Below are positions 56,086 through 64,000 of a stretch of 64,000 nt of DNA, one piece after another. The position numbers were made by a program, and so were the translations under genes. How positions within the stretch are numbered: the first letter of the stretch is position 1; each line of letters starts with the position of its first letter. The DNA comes from Salminus brasiliensis. Lineage: Eukaryota > Chordata > Actinopteri > Characiformes > Bryconidae. The notes under the pieces were generated by a model. It did not search any database, was not told where the DNA came from, and worked only from the letters and a program-made list of their open reading frames with translations. The stretch covers positions 3,293,980 to 3,357,979 of the forward strand of contig NC_132888.1 of assembly GCF_030463535.1 (NCBI RefSeq). Reading direction: 5' to 3'.

Positions 56086-57406
56086 GTCAGAATGACAACG
56101 TCAGAATGACATTGTCAGAATGACAATGCTTTTCCAAATCCCAGAAAAAGCTTGGTAGTGCACTTCTGGGCATGAACATCTGGTCTGGTCTACAGCCCAC
56201 TGGAATGAGCAACAGCTCATGTGACAACATATGGCATTCAGAGTTCAGCGTTCTCTTGATGCCCAATCAAACATGGCGGATGCTGGAATGCCATATGGCA
56301 TTTCCATTTACTCAGGTCTTCAACATTTATCCATCCAATGTCCAATCAAACGTCCATTCTGCATGGTGTCTGGATGACAATTGCTTCTTAACTCAAGAGT
56401 AGGGTTGAACATCTACTCTTTGCCACCAGCTCAAAACTACATGGCATTCACAGTTCCATTGATGTTCAATCAAATTTCCGTTCAAACGAGATTGGTGTCA
56501 GATTTACAATGCCATTCCTAAACCACTTTCAGGAACATCTAGTCTGGTCTACAGTCCACTGGCATGCTCAAAATCCATCCCACCAATGGCACAAAATACA
56601 TGGCATGCATATTTCTTCTGTGGCCCCATTCAAACGTCCATTCGGATGTCCGAATCACAAAAATTTCCCAAATCCCAAATTACGTTCACCAACAGCTGAA
56701 AATGCTCAGCATTCACAGTCCTCCTGATGCTCATTCATATGAGCCTGATGTCAGAATGACAATGCTTTTCCAAATCCCTGGAGAGCTTCCAGCATCTCCA
56801 TGAACATTTAGTCTGGTCTACAGCCCACTGGCATGAGCATTAGCTCAAAATCCATCCCACCAGCAGCTCAAAATTCATGGCACTAGTCTGGTCTACAGCC
56901 CACTGAAATGACCACCAGCCCAAAATACATGGCATCCACAGTCCTTTTGATGCCCAATCAAACATCCATTCTGCTCGGTGTCAGAATGGCAATTCCTTCC
57001 CGGATACCTGGACAGCTTACAGCACTAGTCCTGGTCTACAGCCCACTGAAATGACCACCAGCCCAAAATACATGGCATGTTTTTGTTCAAACAAACGTCC
57101 ATTCAAACATGACTGGTGCCAGAACGGCAGGAAAGCATACAGCACTTCTAGTGTGGACATCTAGTGTGGTCTGCAGCCCGGCTCATAAATTCATGGCATT
57201 CCCAGTTTTCCTGATCCCCGATCACCAAAGGTCCATTCAAACAGGCTCTGTGAGAATGACAGTGCTTTTCCAAATCCCAGGAACGCTTACAGCACTTCCA
57301 CGAACATCTAGCATGCTCTCCAGCCCGCTGGCACGACCAACAGCTGAAAACATCCCACCTGTCTGCCACACTGGCACCATGCCGAGATGCCCCCAGCTCA
57401 ACCTAC

Positions 57407-57484
57407 CTCCACGAAATAGAAGCAGGGCAGCAGGGTGACGCTGTCTTTGCTCATCTTGCTTTTGAGCCTCTCTTTCGCAGCCAT
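57407..57484 (-). CDS. plppr4: plppr4 coding exon 1 (residues 1-26)
   Basis: This exon encodes the short cytoplasmic N-terminus and the beginning of membrane span 1, residues MAAKERLKSKMSKDSVTLLP followed by CFYFVE. It ends at GAG followed by the donor GTAGGT (phase 0). The ATG at 57484 is chosen because it has a good Kozak context (G at -3, G at +4) and is the only ATG in this open frame. The frame stays open upstream to a TGA at 57686-57688 but holds only a GTG there. Mammalian PLPPR4 has a longer isoform beginning before the equivalent Met, so a further 5' exon adding N-terminal residues cannot be excluded. Confidence 0.93.
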
Positions 57485-57711
57485 GCCGAGCGCTCGGGTG
57501 CCTCCCCAGGTGCTTCTGGATGCAGAGGAGGTGGGAAAAAAGCCCCCCCTGAGAAGGGTCCCTCCAGCAGAAATGAACAGGGGCTCCTCTAAGCTGGTAC
57601 TTCCTTCCCCATCCTCTTCAGCACCCAGGAGGGAAGGAAAAGATCTGTGCGCGTGAGGAAGCAGCTTGGATACACTCACACCACCTCATACACACTCTCT
57701 ATGTCTCTCTA

Positions 57712-57749
<38 letters not shown>

Positions 57750-57927
57750 TCTGCAGCACTAAGGCAGGCAGCAGCTGCAGCAGCTGCATCCTCTACACGC
57801 TGAGAGCTCCAGAGCAGCAGGAGGCATCGCGATATCTCCGCACAGCTGATGGCTGGAGGGCTGGATGGATGGAGAGGTGGAGGAGGGAGGGAGGGAGGGA
57901 GGGATGGAGGCGGTTGCGTTTGGAGGC

Positions 57928-57983
<56 letters not shown>

Positions 57984-58250
57984 GAGGGTGAAAAAAGGAA
58001 TAGGTAACGTGACGGAGTGACGTCACCAGAGGTGTGCTAAAAACCCATTTTCTGGCGCGCGCCTGCCCGTGCGTGTGCTTGGTTGAGAGCGAGTGTGTGA
58101 GCGTGCGTGCGTGCATGCGTGCGACTGTGGTCTTTTTTCACGGGCGCGCGAGCGTTTTCTGTGTTTTTTAAGGGAGCGTGCGTGCACGTACATGCGCCTA
58201 CATGCGCGTGCATTTCACGTTCACACATGAAGGCGCAGTAAAGACTGTAC
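57485..58250 (-). promoter_or_regulatory. plppr4: probable 5' leader and promoter region of plppr4
   Basis: Upstream of the start codon on the minus strand lie, in order, an open but ATG-less stretch to 57688, a (TC)n(AC)n tract (57716-57750), a GA repeat (about 57930-57980) and a CpG-dense stretch (about 58045-58205, with GGCGCGCGCC and GGGCGCGCGAGCG). A CpG-rich block directly upstream of a neuronal gene start suggests the promoter. No TATA box or start site can be fixed from sequence alone. A MITE begins at about 58248 and marks the likely outer limit. Confidence 0.45.
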
Positions 58251-58815
58251 ATATGGACAAAAGTATTGGGACACCTGCTCATTCCTTGTTTCTTTTTTGA
58301 AATTAAGGATTTTAAAAAAAGAGCTGATCCTGCTTTTGTTGGAGTAACTGTCTCTACTGTCCAGAGAAGAAGTAGAGCTTTCTACTAGATTTTGGAGAGG
58401 AGCATTGCTGTGAGGATTTGATTGCATTCAGTGACAAGAGCCTTAGTGAGGTCAGGATGTTGGATGATCACCAATCCACCTCATCATCCCCAACTCATCC
58501 TAGAAATATTAGATAGAGCTCCACCACCACCATCATTCCAGAGAACACAGCTCTTCCCCTGCTCCACAGCTCCTCAATGCTGGGGGGCTTTATACCCCTC
58601 TACTAGCCCACGCCTGGCATTATTAGGCAGCATGGTGCCAACAGGGTCATCATGTCTAGAGAGTCCTATTCTATTGGCAGTACTTCTTCTCTACAGGGAT
58701 TAATCAAGCTGTGTGTGTGCATTTGCACATCTGTGTCAGCAGCAATGAGTGCAACTTAAAGTAGCTGAATGCATTCATTAGAAGGGGTGTCCACAAACAT
58801 TTGGACATGTAGTGT
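58248..58815 (+). mobile_element. MITE family 1, full-length copy
   Basis: 568 bp from CATATGGACAAAAGTATTGG to GGTGTCCACAAACATTTGGA then CATGTAGTG, just outside the GC-rich plppr4 leader. Confidence 0.85.
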
Positions 58816-59104
58816 AGCTACAGCTTTTCTCAGTCTGGAAATCTCCGCACACACCTCTCACCAATCAAAACTCAGAGTGCTAATGAAGTAAACCACCAAC
58901 CCACCTGTAACTGTCTGAGGGATGGAAACTCACTCACTGACAAAATATAGTGAGAAAGACCACGAGGAAGAGGAAGAGGCAGAGGAAGACAAAAGGTCTG
59001 TCGGATACTGTGCTCTACTCACTTGCCAAATCCAGATCACTATATCCACCTTATTTCCCTTTAAACAATGAGGGGGGGGGTCTTTGTTTACTCTGTGTTA
59101 GCAT
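58816..59104. other. 5' flank, nothing recognised
   Basis: Includes an AAGAGGAAGAGGCAGAGGAA purine patch and a short G run at 59073-59080. Confidence 0.4.
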
Positions 59105-59692
59105 TAGGGATGCACCGATCCGATATTAGGATTGGATATCGGTCCCGATATTAACATAATTAGCTGGATCGGGTATCGGATAATTAGGCCGATCCATAGA
59201 ACCAATCCTTTCACTTTAGTTGGTTGGTGTGAGACTGAACTAAATGTTTATATGTTTTTAATCAATTTTTGATTTTTGACCAAGTTACTGATTTATTCTC
59301 AGGTTCAGCTTCTAGATTTTATTTTGAATTACTGTTTATGCTAAATATTTACAAATGAGATTAATTACTGTTTGTGTGTTTGACAAAGTTAAGCTACTTA
59401 TTCTATTTTTGACTGATATATTTTATTTATTTTAATATATTTTAAGAAGTTTGATCCTTTATTTTGAATTTGAATGTTGTGTCAAGGTCCTGCACAATTG
59501 TTTATATTATTGATAAATAAAAGTTAGTAAAGTAATGTTCAAGTCAATCCTGATGCCTTAAGTCTCTCCTACATGGTGAGGTTTACAGTTTATGGTATCA
59601 TATCTGTATCGGGTATTGGCCGATATGCAGAGTTTGTGTATCGGTATCGGTGTCGGTATCGGAACTGAAAAAACTGTATTGGTGCATCCCTA
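59105..59692. mobile_element. hAT-type MITE, longer relative of 55375-55637
   Basis: 588 bp. Ends TAGGGATGCACCGATCCGAT and TTGGTGCATCCCTA. It shares both terminal parts with the 263-bp copy but has about 320 bp of extra AT-rich interior. A clear 8-bp duplication is not visible. Confidence 0.75.
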
Positions 59693-60000
59693 ATTCAGAA
59701 TGTGGGCCATGGTTTACATGCAAAAACCTAACAGTTCTGGACCACACTGACCAAAACCTTTGAAGTCAGGGAAGGAGGTCAAACTGAAGGAGGAGTGGGT
59801 GGAAAGGGACTTTTCTCTTTTGGATATAAATGGAAAACATTTTTGGCATCTGAATTCCAAAGATTGTAGAAACTGTGCCCACAATCCCGAGCCTTATTAT
59901 GATGAAAATGGTCTTAATGAAAGTGAAAAGGAGTGAAGAGGCACCTATTGACCCCTTAAACAGCCTGTGGTCATTGCAAACTTCTATTAATAAGCCTTTT
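59693..60000. other. 5' flank, nothing recognised
   Basis: Ordinary sequence between the MITE and the TA tract that holds the Tc1 element. Confidence 0.4.
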
Positions 60001-60011
60001 ATATATATATA

Positions 60012-60216
60012 CAGTGAGTCCAAGAAGTATTTGATCCCTTGCTGATTTTCTTCGTTGGCCCACTAATAAAGACATGATCATTCTATACTTTTAATGGTAG
60101 ATGTATTCTTACATGGAGAGACAGAATATTAAAAAGAAAATCCAGAAAATAAATCTAAGGAATATATATTAATTGATTTGTATTTCATGGAGTGAAATAA
60201 GTATTTGATCCCTTAG
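60012..60216 (+). repeat. left terminal inverted repeat of the Tc1 element
   Basis: It is about 205 bp. The first roughly 40 bases equal the inverted right end, then scattered differences follow. The direct repeat AAGTATTTGATCCCT occurs at both edges and would be the transposase-binding sites. Confidence 0.9.
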
Positions 60217-60367
60217 TATTCATTAGCAGTTCTGGCTTTTACAGACCAGTTAGACACTCCCAATCAACTTGTTACCTGACCTGAAGCCACCTGTTCTCAC
60301 TAATCACTTGTGTGAAAAACACCTGTCCACAGAATCAGACAGATCACACAGATTTCAAGTCTCCAAC

Positions 60368-61390
60368 ATGGGTAAAACCAAAGAGCTGTCACAGGACCTC
60401 AGAGTCAGAATTGTTGACCTTCACAAAGCTGGAATGGGCTACAAAAAGATTAGTAAGGTGTTGGATGTGAAAGTAACAACTATTGGTGCAATTATCAGAA
60501 AGTTTAAAGAGTATAACATGACAATCAACAGACCTCGGCCCGGTGCTCCAAAGAAGATTTCGCCTCGTGGGGTGGCAATGATGCTGAGAACAGTCAGAAA
60601 TCGTCCTGCAACCACTCGGCAGGAGTTAGCAAATGACCTGAAGGCAGCTGGGACCACAGTTTGCAAGGAAACAATTGGCAACACTTTGCGCAACAATGGA
60701 TTCACATCCTGCAGTGCCCGAAAGGTACCCCTGCTGAAGAGAGCACATGTGGAGGCGCGCCTCAAGTATGCCAATGATCATTTGAAAGATGAACCAAGTT
60801 ATTGGGAGAAGGTTTTGTGGTCAGACGAGACCAAAATTGAACTTTTTGGCCTCAACTCCACCCGCCATGTGTGGAGGAAGAAAAATGCTGCCTATGACCC
60901 CAAGAACACTGTGCCCACCGTCAAGCATGGAGGTGGAAGCATGATGTTTTGGGGGTGTTCCTCTGCCAAGGGTACAGGGCTACTTCACCGCATCACTGGG
61001 AAGATGGATGGAGCCATGTACCGCACAATCCTGAGGGACAACCTCCTCCCCTCTGCCAGGGATCTGAAAATGGGCCGTGGTTGGGTCTTCCAACATGATA
61101 ACGACCCTAAACATACAGCAAAGGCAACAAAGGATTGGCTCAAGAAAAATCACATTAAGGTCATGGAGTGGCCCAGCCAGTCGCCAGACCTCAATCCGAT
61201 CGAAAATCTATGGAGGGAGCTGAAGGTCAGAGTTGCCAAGCGACAGCCCACCAACCTTCATGATTTAGAGAGGATCTGCAAAGAAGAGTGGGCCAAAATT
61301 CCCCCTGGTGTGTGTGCTAAACTTGTGGTTAACTACAACAAACGTCTCACCGCTGTGCTTGCAAACAAAGGCTTTGCCACTAAGTATTGA
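60368..61390 (+). CDS. Tc1-family transposase, 340 aa, apparently intact
   Basis: This is a cut-and-paste DDE transposase that acts on its own inverted repeats and inserts at TA. The start is the ATG at 60368 ([20 protein letters not shown]), the usual start of this family; the open frame extends upstream only from non-ATG codons. Residues 1-110 form the paired-like helix-turn-helix DNA-binding region with a GRPR-like RPRPGAPKK at 55-63. The catalytic triad is visible as D153 ([11 protein letters not shown]), D244 ([11 protein letters not shown]) and E279 ([12 protein letters not shown]), with 34 residues between the last two. Length and motif spacing equal those of functional fish Tc1 transposases. 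There is no stop or frameshift. Whether it is expressed or active is not shown by sequence. Confidence 0.95.
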   Translation: MGKTKELSQDLRVRIVDLHKAGMGYKKISKVLDVKVTTIGAIIRKFKEYNMTINRPRPGAPKKISPRGVAMMLRTVRNRPATTRQELANDLKAAGTTVCKETIGNTLRNNGFTSCSARKVPLLKRAHVEARLKYANDHLKDEPSYWEKVLWSDETKIELFGLNSTRHVWRKKNAAYDPKNTVPTVKHGGGSMMFWGCSSAKGTGLLHRITGKMDGAMYRTILRDNLLPSARDLKMGRGWVFQHDNDPKHTAKATKDWLKKNHIKVMEWPSQSPDLNPIENLWRELKVRVAKRQPTNLHDLERICKEEWAKIPPGVCAKLVVNYNKRLTAVLANKGFATKY

Positions 61391-61402
61391 GTGTGTTTGG
61401 CA

Positions 61403-61603
61403 AGAGGGATCAAATACTTATTTTCCTCATTGAAATACAAATTAATTAAAATATATTCTTTAAAATTATATTCTGGATTTTTGTCTTGATATTCTGTCTC
61501 TCCATGTTAGAATATATCTACCATTAAAAGTGCAGAAGGATAGTGTCTTTATTAGTGGGCAAACAAAGAAAATCAGCAAGGGATCAAATACTTCTTGGAC
61601 TCA

Positions 61604-61606
<3 letters not shown>
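61403..61606 (-). repeat. right terminal inverted repeat of the Tc1 element
   Basis: This is the mirror of the left repeat, beginning 13 bases after the transposase stop. It contains the inverted forms of both direct repeats and ends CTTGGACTCACTG before a TA target. Confidence 0.9.

Positions 61607-61650
<44 letters not shown>
61607..61650. repeat. (TA)n tract flanking the Tc1 element
   Basis: About 40 bp of TA repeat follows the transposon, and about 10 bp of the same repeat precedes it at 60000-60011. The element therefore landed inside a TA microsatellite, a natural hot spot for a TA-targeting transposase. Confidence 0.9.
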
Positions 61651-61651
<1 letters not shown>

Positions 61652-62420
61652 AGTTTTAGACACTAAGTCATATTTGACATCATACGTAAATCTGATCTGT
61701 TTCCAGATGTGTACAGGTGTACAGGTACAGACTGGAGCCTGTCTATATCACAATGTATTACACCCTTTCTATTCCATTCCTCATTGGTCAGTTTCTGATC
61801 GCAAGGCTGCTGTTGTCCAGATATTATTGGAATAGTGGTCTGTTCTCAGATGGCTAACACAACTACCAGCAAGGTGGAGCTCTAAGGGAGGGGGTTCTGA
61901 GAGTAGCGCCTGGCATCAGGCTCTGTTATGCTGTAATACAGTGGATGCTGATCTCCCTGTCTTTCATAAGCTGCTTCAACACATGTAACAATAAACAACA
62001 CACAGTATTAATAACCCATCATCTGATCCACCTGACCGCTCCTTCGACCTTTTCATATCACATGTTTCACTCTCTGACTATCTTATATGTTTGCGTGTAG
62101 ATCACCTGGATATTTTGTGATAAAATATGAGTATTATTATTATTATGATTATTATTATTCATAATAATAATATTACGAAGAAGAAGAAGCAGCTGTCTAA
62201 AGTGTGTCTGTGTTCTGAAATGGGTGGTTTGAGTTAATGGTAGTACACTCAACCACACTTGCTGAATTCATGAGTCTTTGGAAGTAAGTAAGGGTTGTTG
62301 AAGCTGATCCCTCCATGGAAGTGACTGAGCTATATTTTCATGAGCAAAAGCGCCCTCTTGTGGAAATCCATTGCTATTACATGAGTAAACACATCAGCTG
62401 TGAACAGATAAACAACATGG
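61651..62420. other. 5' flank with a DNA-element fragment and ATT-rich patch
   Basis: 61780-61960 shares GGTCAGTTTCTGATC, an eroded middle and GGTGGAGCTCTAAGGG words with the element type at 4575-4925. 62125-62175 is an ATT/AAT repeat. Nothing coding. Confidence 0.35.
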
Positions 62421-62495
62421 CTACACAACAGATAGATAGATATATGGACAGATGCATGGATGGATAGATAGACAGATAGACAGACGGACTTAGGC
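62421..62495. repeat. short GATA/GACA repeat
   Basis: Imperfect GATA, GACA and GATGGATGG units, about 70 bp. Confidence 0.8.
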
Positions 62496-63160
62496 GGATG
62501 CATAGATTTATATGTACTCTGGTCATTTATTTATTGTAAAGCTAGTAAACACATACACTAACTGCAAACTGCTAATTACATATATGCTATAAATATCTGA
62601 AGCCTTCATCCATCAGGTTTCCGTTTGATTAGGGTTTAGACAGCGAGGTACGGACATTCTCCAGAGCCACACTATATAACTCTTGAAAGTGCTTTTAATT
62701 CCAACAAGAATGAATGAAATACTTTTATTTATTAATTTATTTCTGTATTCAGTTGGTCAGATTGGTTTTGTAGACGGCATGACAAAAGCATTAGTGCTGG
62801 GATTTCCTTTCTGACAGTGTCTGAATTCTCATGGCAGCTTCCTTTCACAGCAGTCTACAGTGTTGTCACTTAGTGTTAAATCAGACCACAGCCCATGACT
62901 GTGACTGAAATGTGTGTCATCTGCATTTATTTAAAGGGAAAAACAGTTTGTTAAGAACTTGAGCATCTGTTCATACTGCAGCTCTGTAGGCGTCGGTGGC
63001 TGTCCGTGGTTCTGAAAGAGACTAACTCTCATGTGTTTCATTTTCTGGGGTGAATTTTAGAGTCATGCCTAGCAGCTTCAGATGACTGCAGAATGATTGC
63101 TGATTCACTGACAGGCTTTGACAGTTCTGACCTACAGTTTTACTTTCAGTAATATTTATA
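62496..63160. other. no recognisable feature
   Basis: Mixed sequence without open frames, arrays or element signatures. Confidence 0.4.
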
Positions 63161-63172
63161 TGATGGCTTAGA

Positions 63173-63220
<48 letters not shown>

Positions 63221-63309
63221 TAGACAAGCAAGCAGACAGACATACAGATAGATAGACAGATAGATAAATAGATAGATAGACAAGCAAGCAGACAGACAGA
63301 CAGACAGAG

Positions 63310-63384
<75 letters not shown>

Positions 63385-63473
63385 TAGACAAGCAAGCAGA
63401 CAGACATACAGATAGATAGACAGATAGATAAATAGATAGATAGACAAGCAAGCAGACAGACAGACAGACAGAG

Positions 63474-63556
<83 letters not shown>

Positions 63557-63604
63557 TAGATAGATAGACAGACAGACAAGCAAGCAGACAGACAGACAGA
63601 TAGA

Positions 63605-63636
<32 letters not shown>

Positions 63637-63717
63637 TAGACAGACAGATAGATAGACAGACAGACATATAGACAGACAGACAGATAGATAGACAGACAGA
63701 CATATAGACAGACAGAC

Positions 63718-63748
<31 letters not shown>

Positions 63749-63861
63749 CAGGCAGACAGACAGACAGACAGACAGATAGATAGATAGATAGATAGATAGA
63801 CAGACAGACATATAGACAGACAGACAGATAGATAGACAGACAGACATATAGACAGACAGAC

Positions 63862-63900
<39 letters not shown>

Positions 63901-63925
63901 CAGGCAGACAGACAGACAGACAGAC

Positions 63926-63980
<55 letters not shown>

Positions 63981-64000
63981 CAGATAGATAGATAGACAGA
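63161..64000. repeat. GATA/GACA array running off the window
   Basis: At least 840 bp of GATA and GACA tetranucleotides with inner periods of about 180 bp (GACAAGCAAGCAGACAGAC blocks at 63225, 63280, 63390 and 63447; GACATATAGACAGACAGACA blocks later). Its true length is unknown because it reaches the edge. Confidence 0.95.

Larger units (their letters stand above)
54640..57335. repeat. degenerate minisatellite of about 150-160 bp ending near exon 1
   Basis: Units contain TCTAGTCTGGTCTACAGCCC, ACTGGCATGA, CTCAAAATCCATGGCA, GATGCCCAATCAAACGTCC and GTGTCAGAATGACAATGC. Clear copies run from 56090 to 57335 and weaker ones from 54690 to 55800, interrupted by a short AGAACC element, a hAT MITE and a SINE. 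It stops about 70 bp short of the exon 1 donor. Confidence 0.75.
13881..57484 (-). other. plppr4: plppr4 gene (PRG-1), coding span of eight exons
   Basis: Phospholipid phosphatase-related protein 4 is a neuronal, mainly postsynaptic six-span membrane protein that modulates lysophosphatidate signalling at glutamatergic synapses (established for mammals). Eight exons on the minus strand join in frame: 57484-57407, 43234-43049, 34425-34296, 33144-32949, 29669-29612, 26609-26436, 15904-15473 and 15029-13881, giving about 800 codons against about 760 in human. Every junction has GT..AG borders and matching phase (0,0,1,2,0,0,0). The reading matches the PLPPR4 family from the first exon (KDSVTLLPCFYFVE) to the tail (PRIMQVIAMSKQQG, ELNDLNRDSESC, GITTIRVTPVE). 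The catalytic C3 His of true lipid phosphate phosphatases is Asn at residue 255, as in other PLPPRs, so phosphatase activity is not expected. Teleosts may carry a and b copies; I cannot tell which this is. Confidence 0.96.
60012..61606 (+). mobile_element. full-length Tc1-type DNA transposon with intact transposase
   Basis: The element is 1595 bp, bounded by CAGTGAGTCCAAGAAGTATT and its inverted copy, with TA on both sides (60010-60011 and 61607-61608). It sits inside a (TA)n tract. The terminal inverted repeats are about 205 bp, and each carries the sequence AAGTATTTGATCCCT at its outer and inner edge (60025-60040 and about 60199-60214; mirrored at 61404-61420 and 61577-61592), the IR/DR layout of fish Tc1 elements. 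One uninterrupted transposase gene lies between them. All structural parts needed for mobility appear present. Confidence 0.95.

Noticed and set aside
57485..57679. N-terminal extension of plppr4 exon 1 by 65 codons
   Set aside because: The open stretch has only a GTG at its head and a TGA just before it; the ATG at 57484 has good context and matches the family start.
60269..60367. 33 extra N-terminal codons on the Tc1 transposase
   Set aside because: They begin at TTG; the family start MGKTKEL is at 60368.
63022..63847. Open frames of 185 and 233 codons at the right edge
   Set aside because: Tetranucleotide repeat translation without unique sequence or start context.
57650..64000. Exons of plppr5 upstream of plppr4
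   Set aside because: Expected from vertebrate gene order, but none of its membrane-span sequences was found on either strand here.

Overview
This is a 64 kb piece of a ray-finned fish (teleost) nuclear genome. The evidence is one long intron-exon gene of a vertebrate-only family, many Tc1/mariner relics, hAT-type and Tc1-type short elements, tRNA-derived SINEs, L2-like LINE tails, and abundant tetranucleotide (GATA/GACA) and minisatellite DNA. The mix of short elements resembles that of characiform or siluriform fishes, but this placement is an impression and not a result.

One protein-coding host gene is clearly present: plppr4 (phospholipid phosphatase-related 4, PRG-1), on the minus strand. 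Its eight coding exons run from the start codon at 57484 down to the stop at 13881 and are joined by canonical GT-AG introns with matching phases. The reconstructed protein is about 800 residues: a six-span membrane core of the lipid phosphate phosphatase fold with an altered catalytic site, and a long cytoplasmic tail. The tail has two fish-type embellishments: a His/Pro/Gln-rich stretch and a second His cluster. A short intron (443 bp) splits the tail coding region. The likely 3' UTR runs from 13880 towards about 9.75 kb and contains an AGAACC/GGTTCT minisatellite. A GC-rich leader or promoter lies at about 57.5-58.2 kb.

Layout. 1-1.77 kb: 31-bp minisatellite. 2.8-6.3 kb: SINE, MITE and Tc1 debris. 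8.4-9.2 kb: GAGTC-type minisatellite. 9.75-13.88 kb: probable 3' UTR. 13.88-15.90 kb: exons 8 and 7. 15.9-26.4 kb: intron 6, with a LINE tail, MITEs, two SINEs, a solo LTR with a perfect 5-bp target duplication, and Tc1 relics. 26.4-34.4 kb: exons 6 to 3, with AGCAACC arrays, tetranucleotide arrays and a large inverted repeat filling intron 3. 34.4-43.0 kb: intron 2, with 39-bp and 42-bp tandem arrays and a 0.9 kb GA tract. 43.05-43.23 kb: exon 2. 43.2-57.4 kb: intron 1, full of short elements, ending in a minisatellite close to exon 1. 58-64 kb: 5' flank with a structurally complete Tc1-type transposon (60012-61606, intact 340-residue transposase) and a terminal GATA/GACA array.

The most interesting structure is the pair of reverse-complementary GGTTGCT/AGCAACC arrays in introns 1 and 5. 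They bracket exons 2-5 of plppr4 and could pair in the pre-mRNA. If that led to back-splicing, the 570-nt circle would have an endless open frame. I saw no second host gene; plppr5, the expected vertebrate neighbour, is not visible here.
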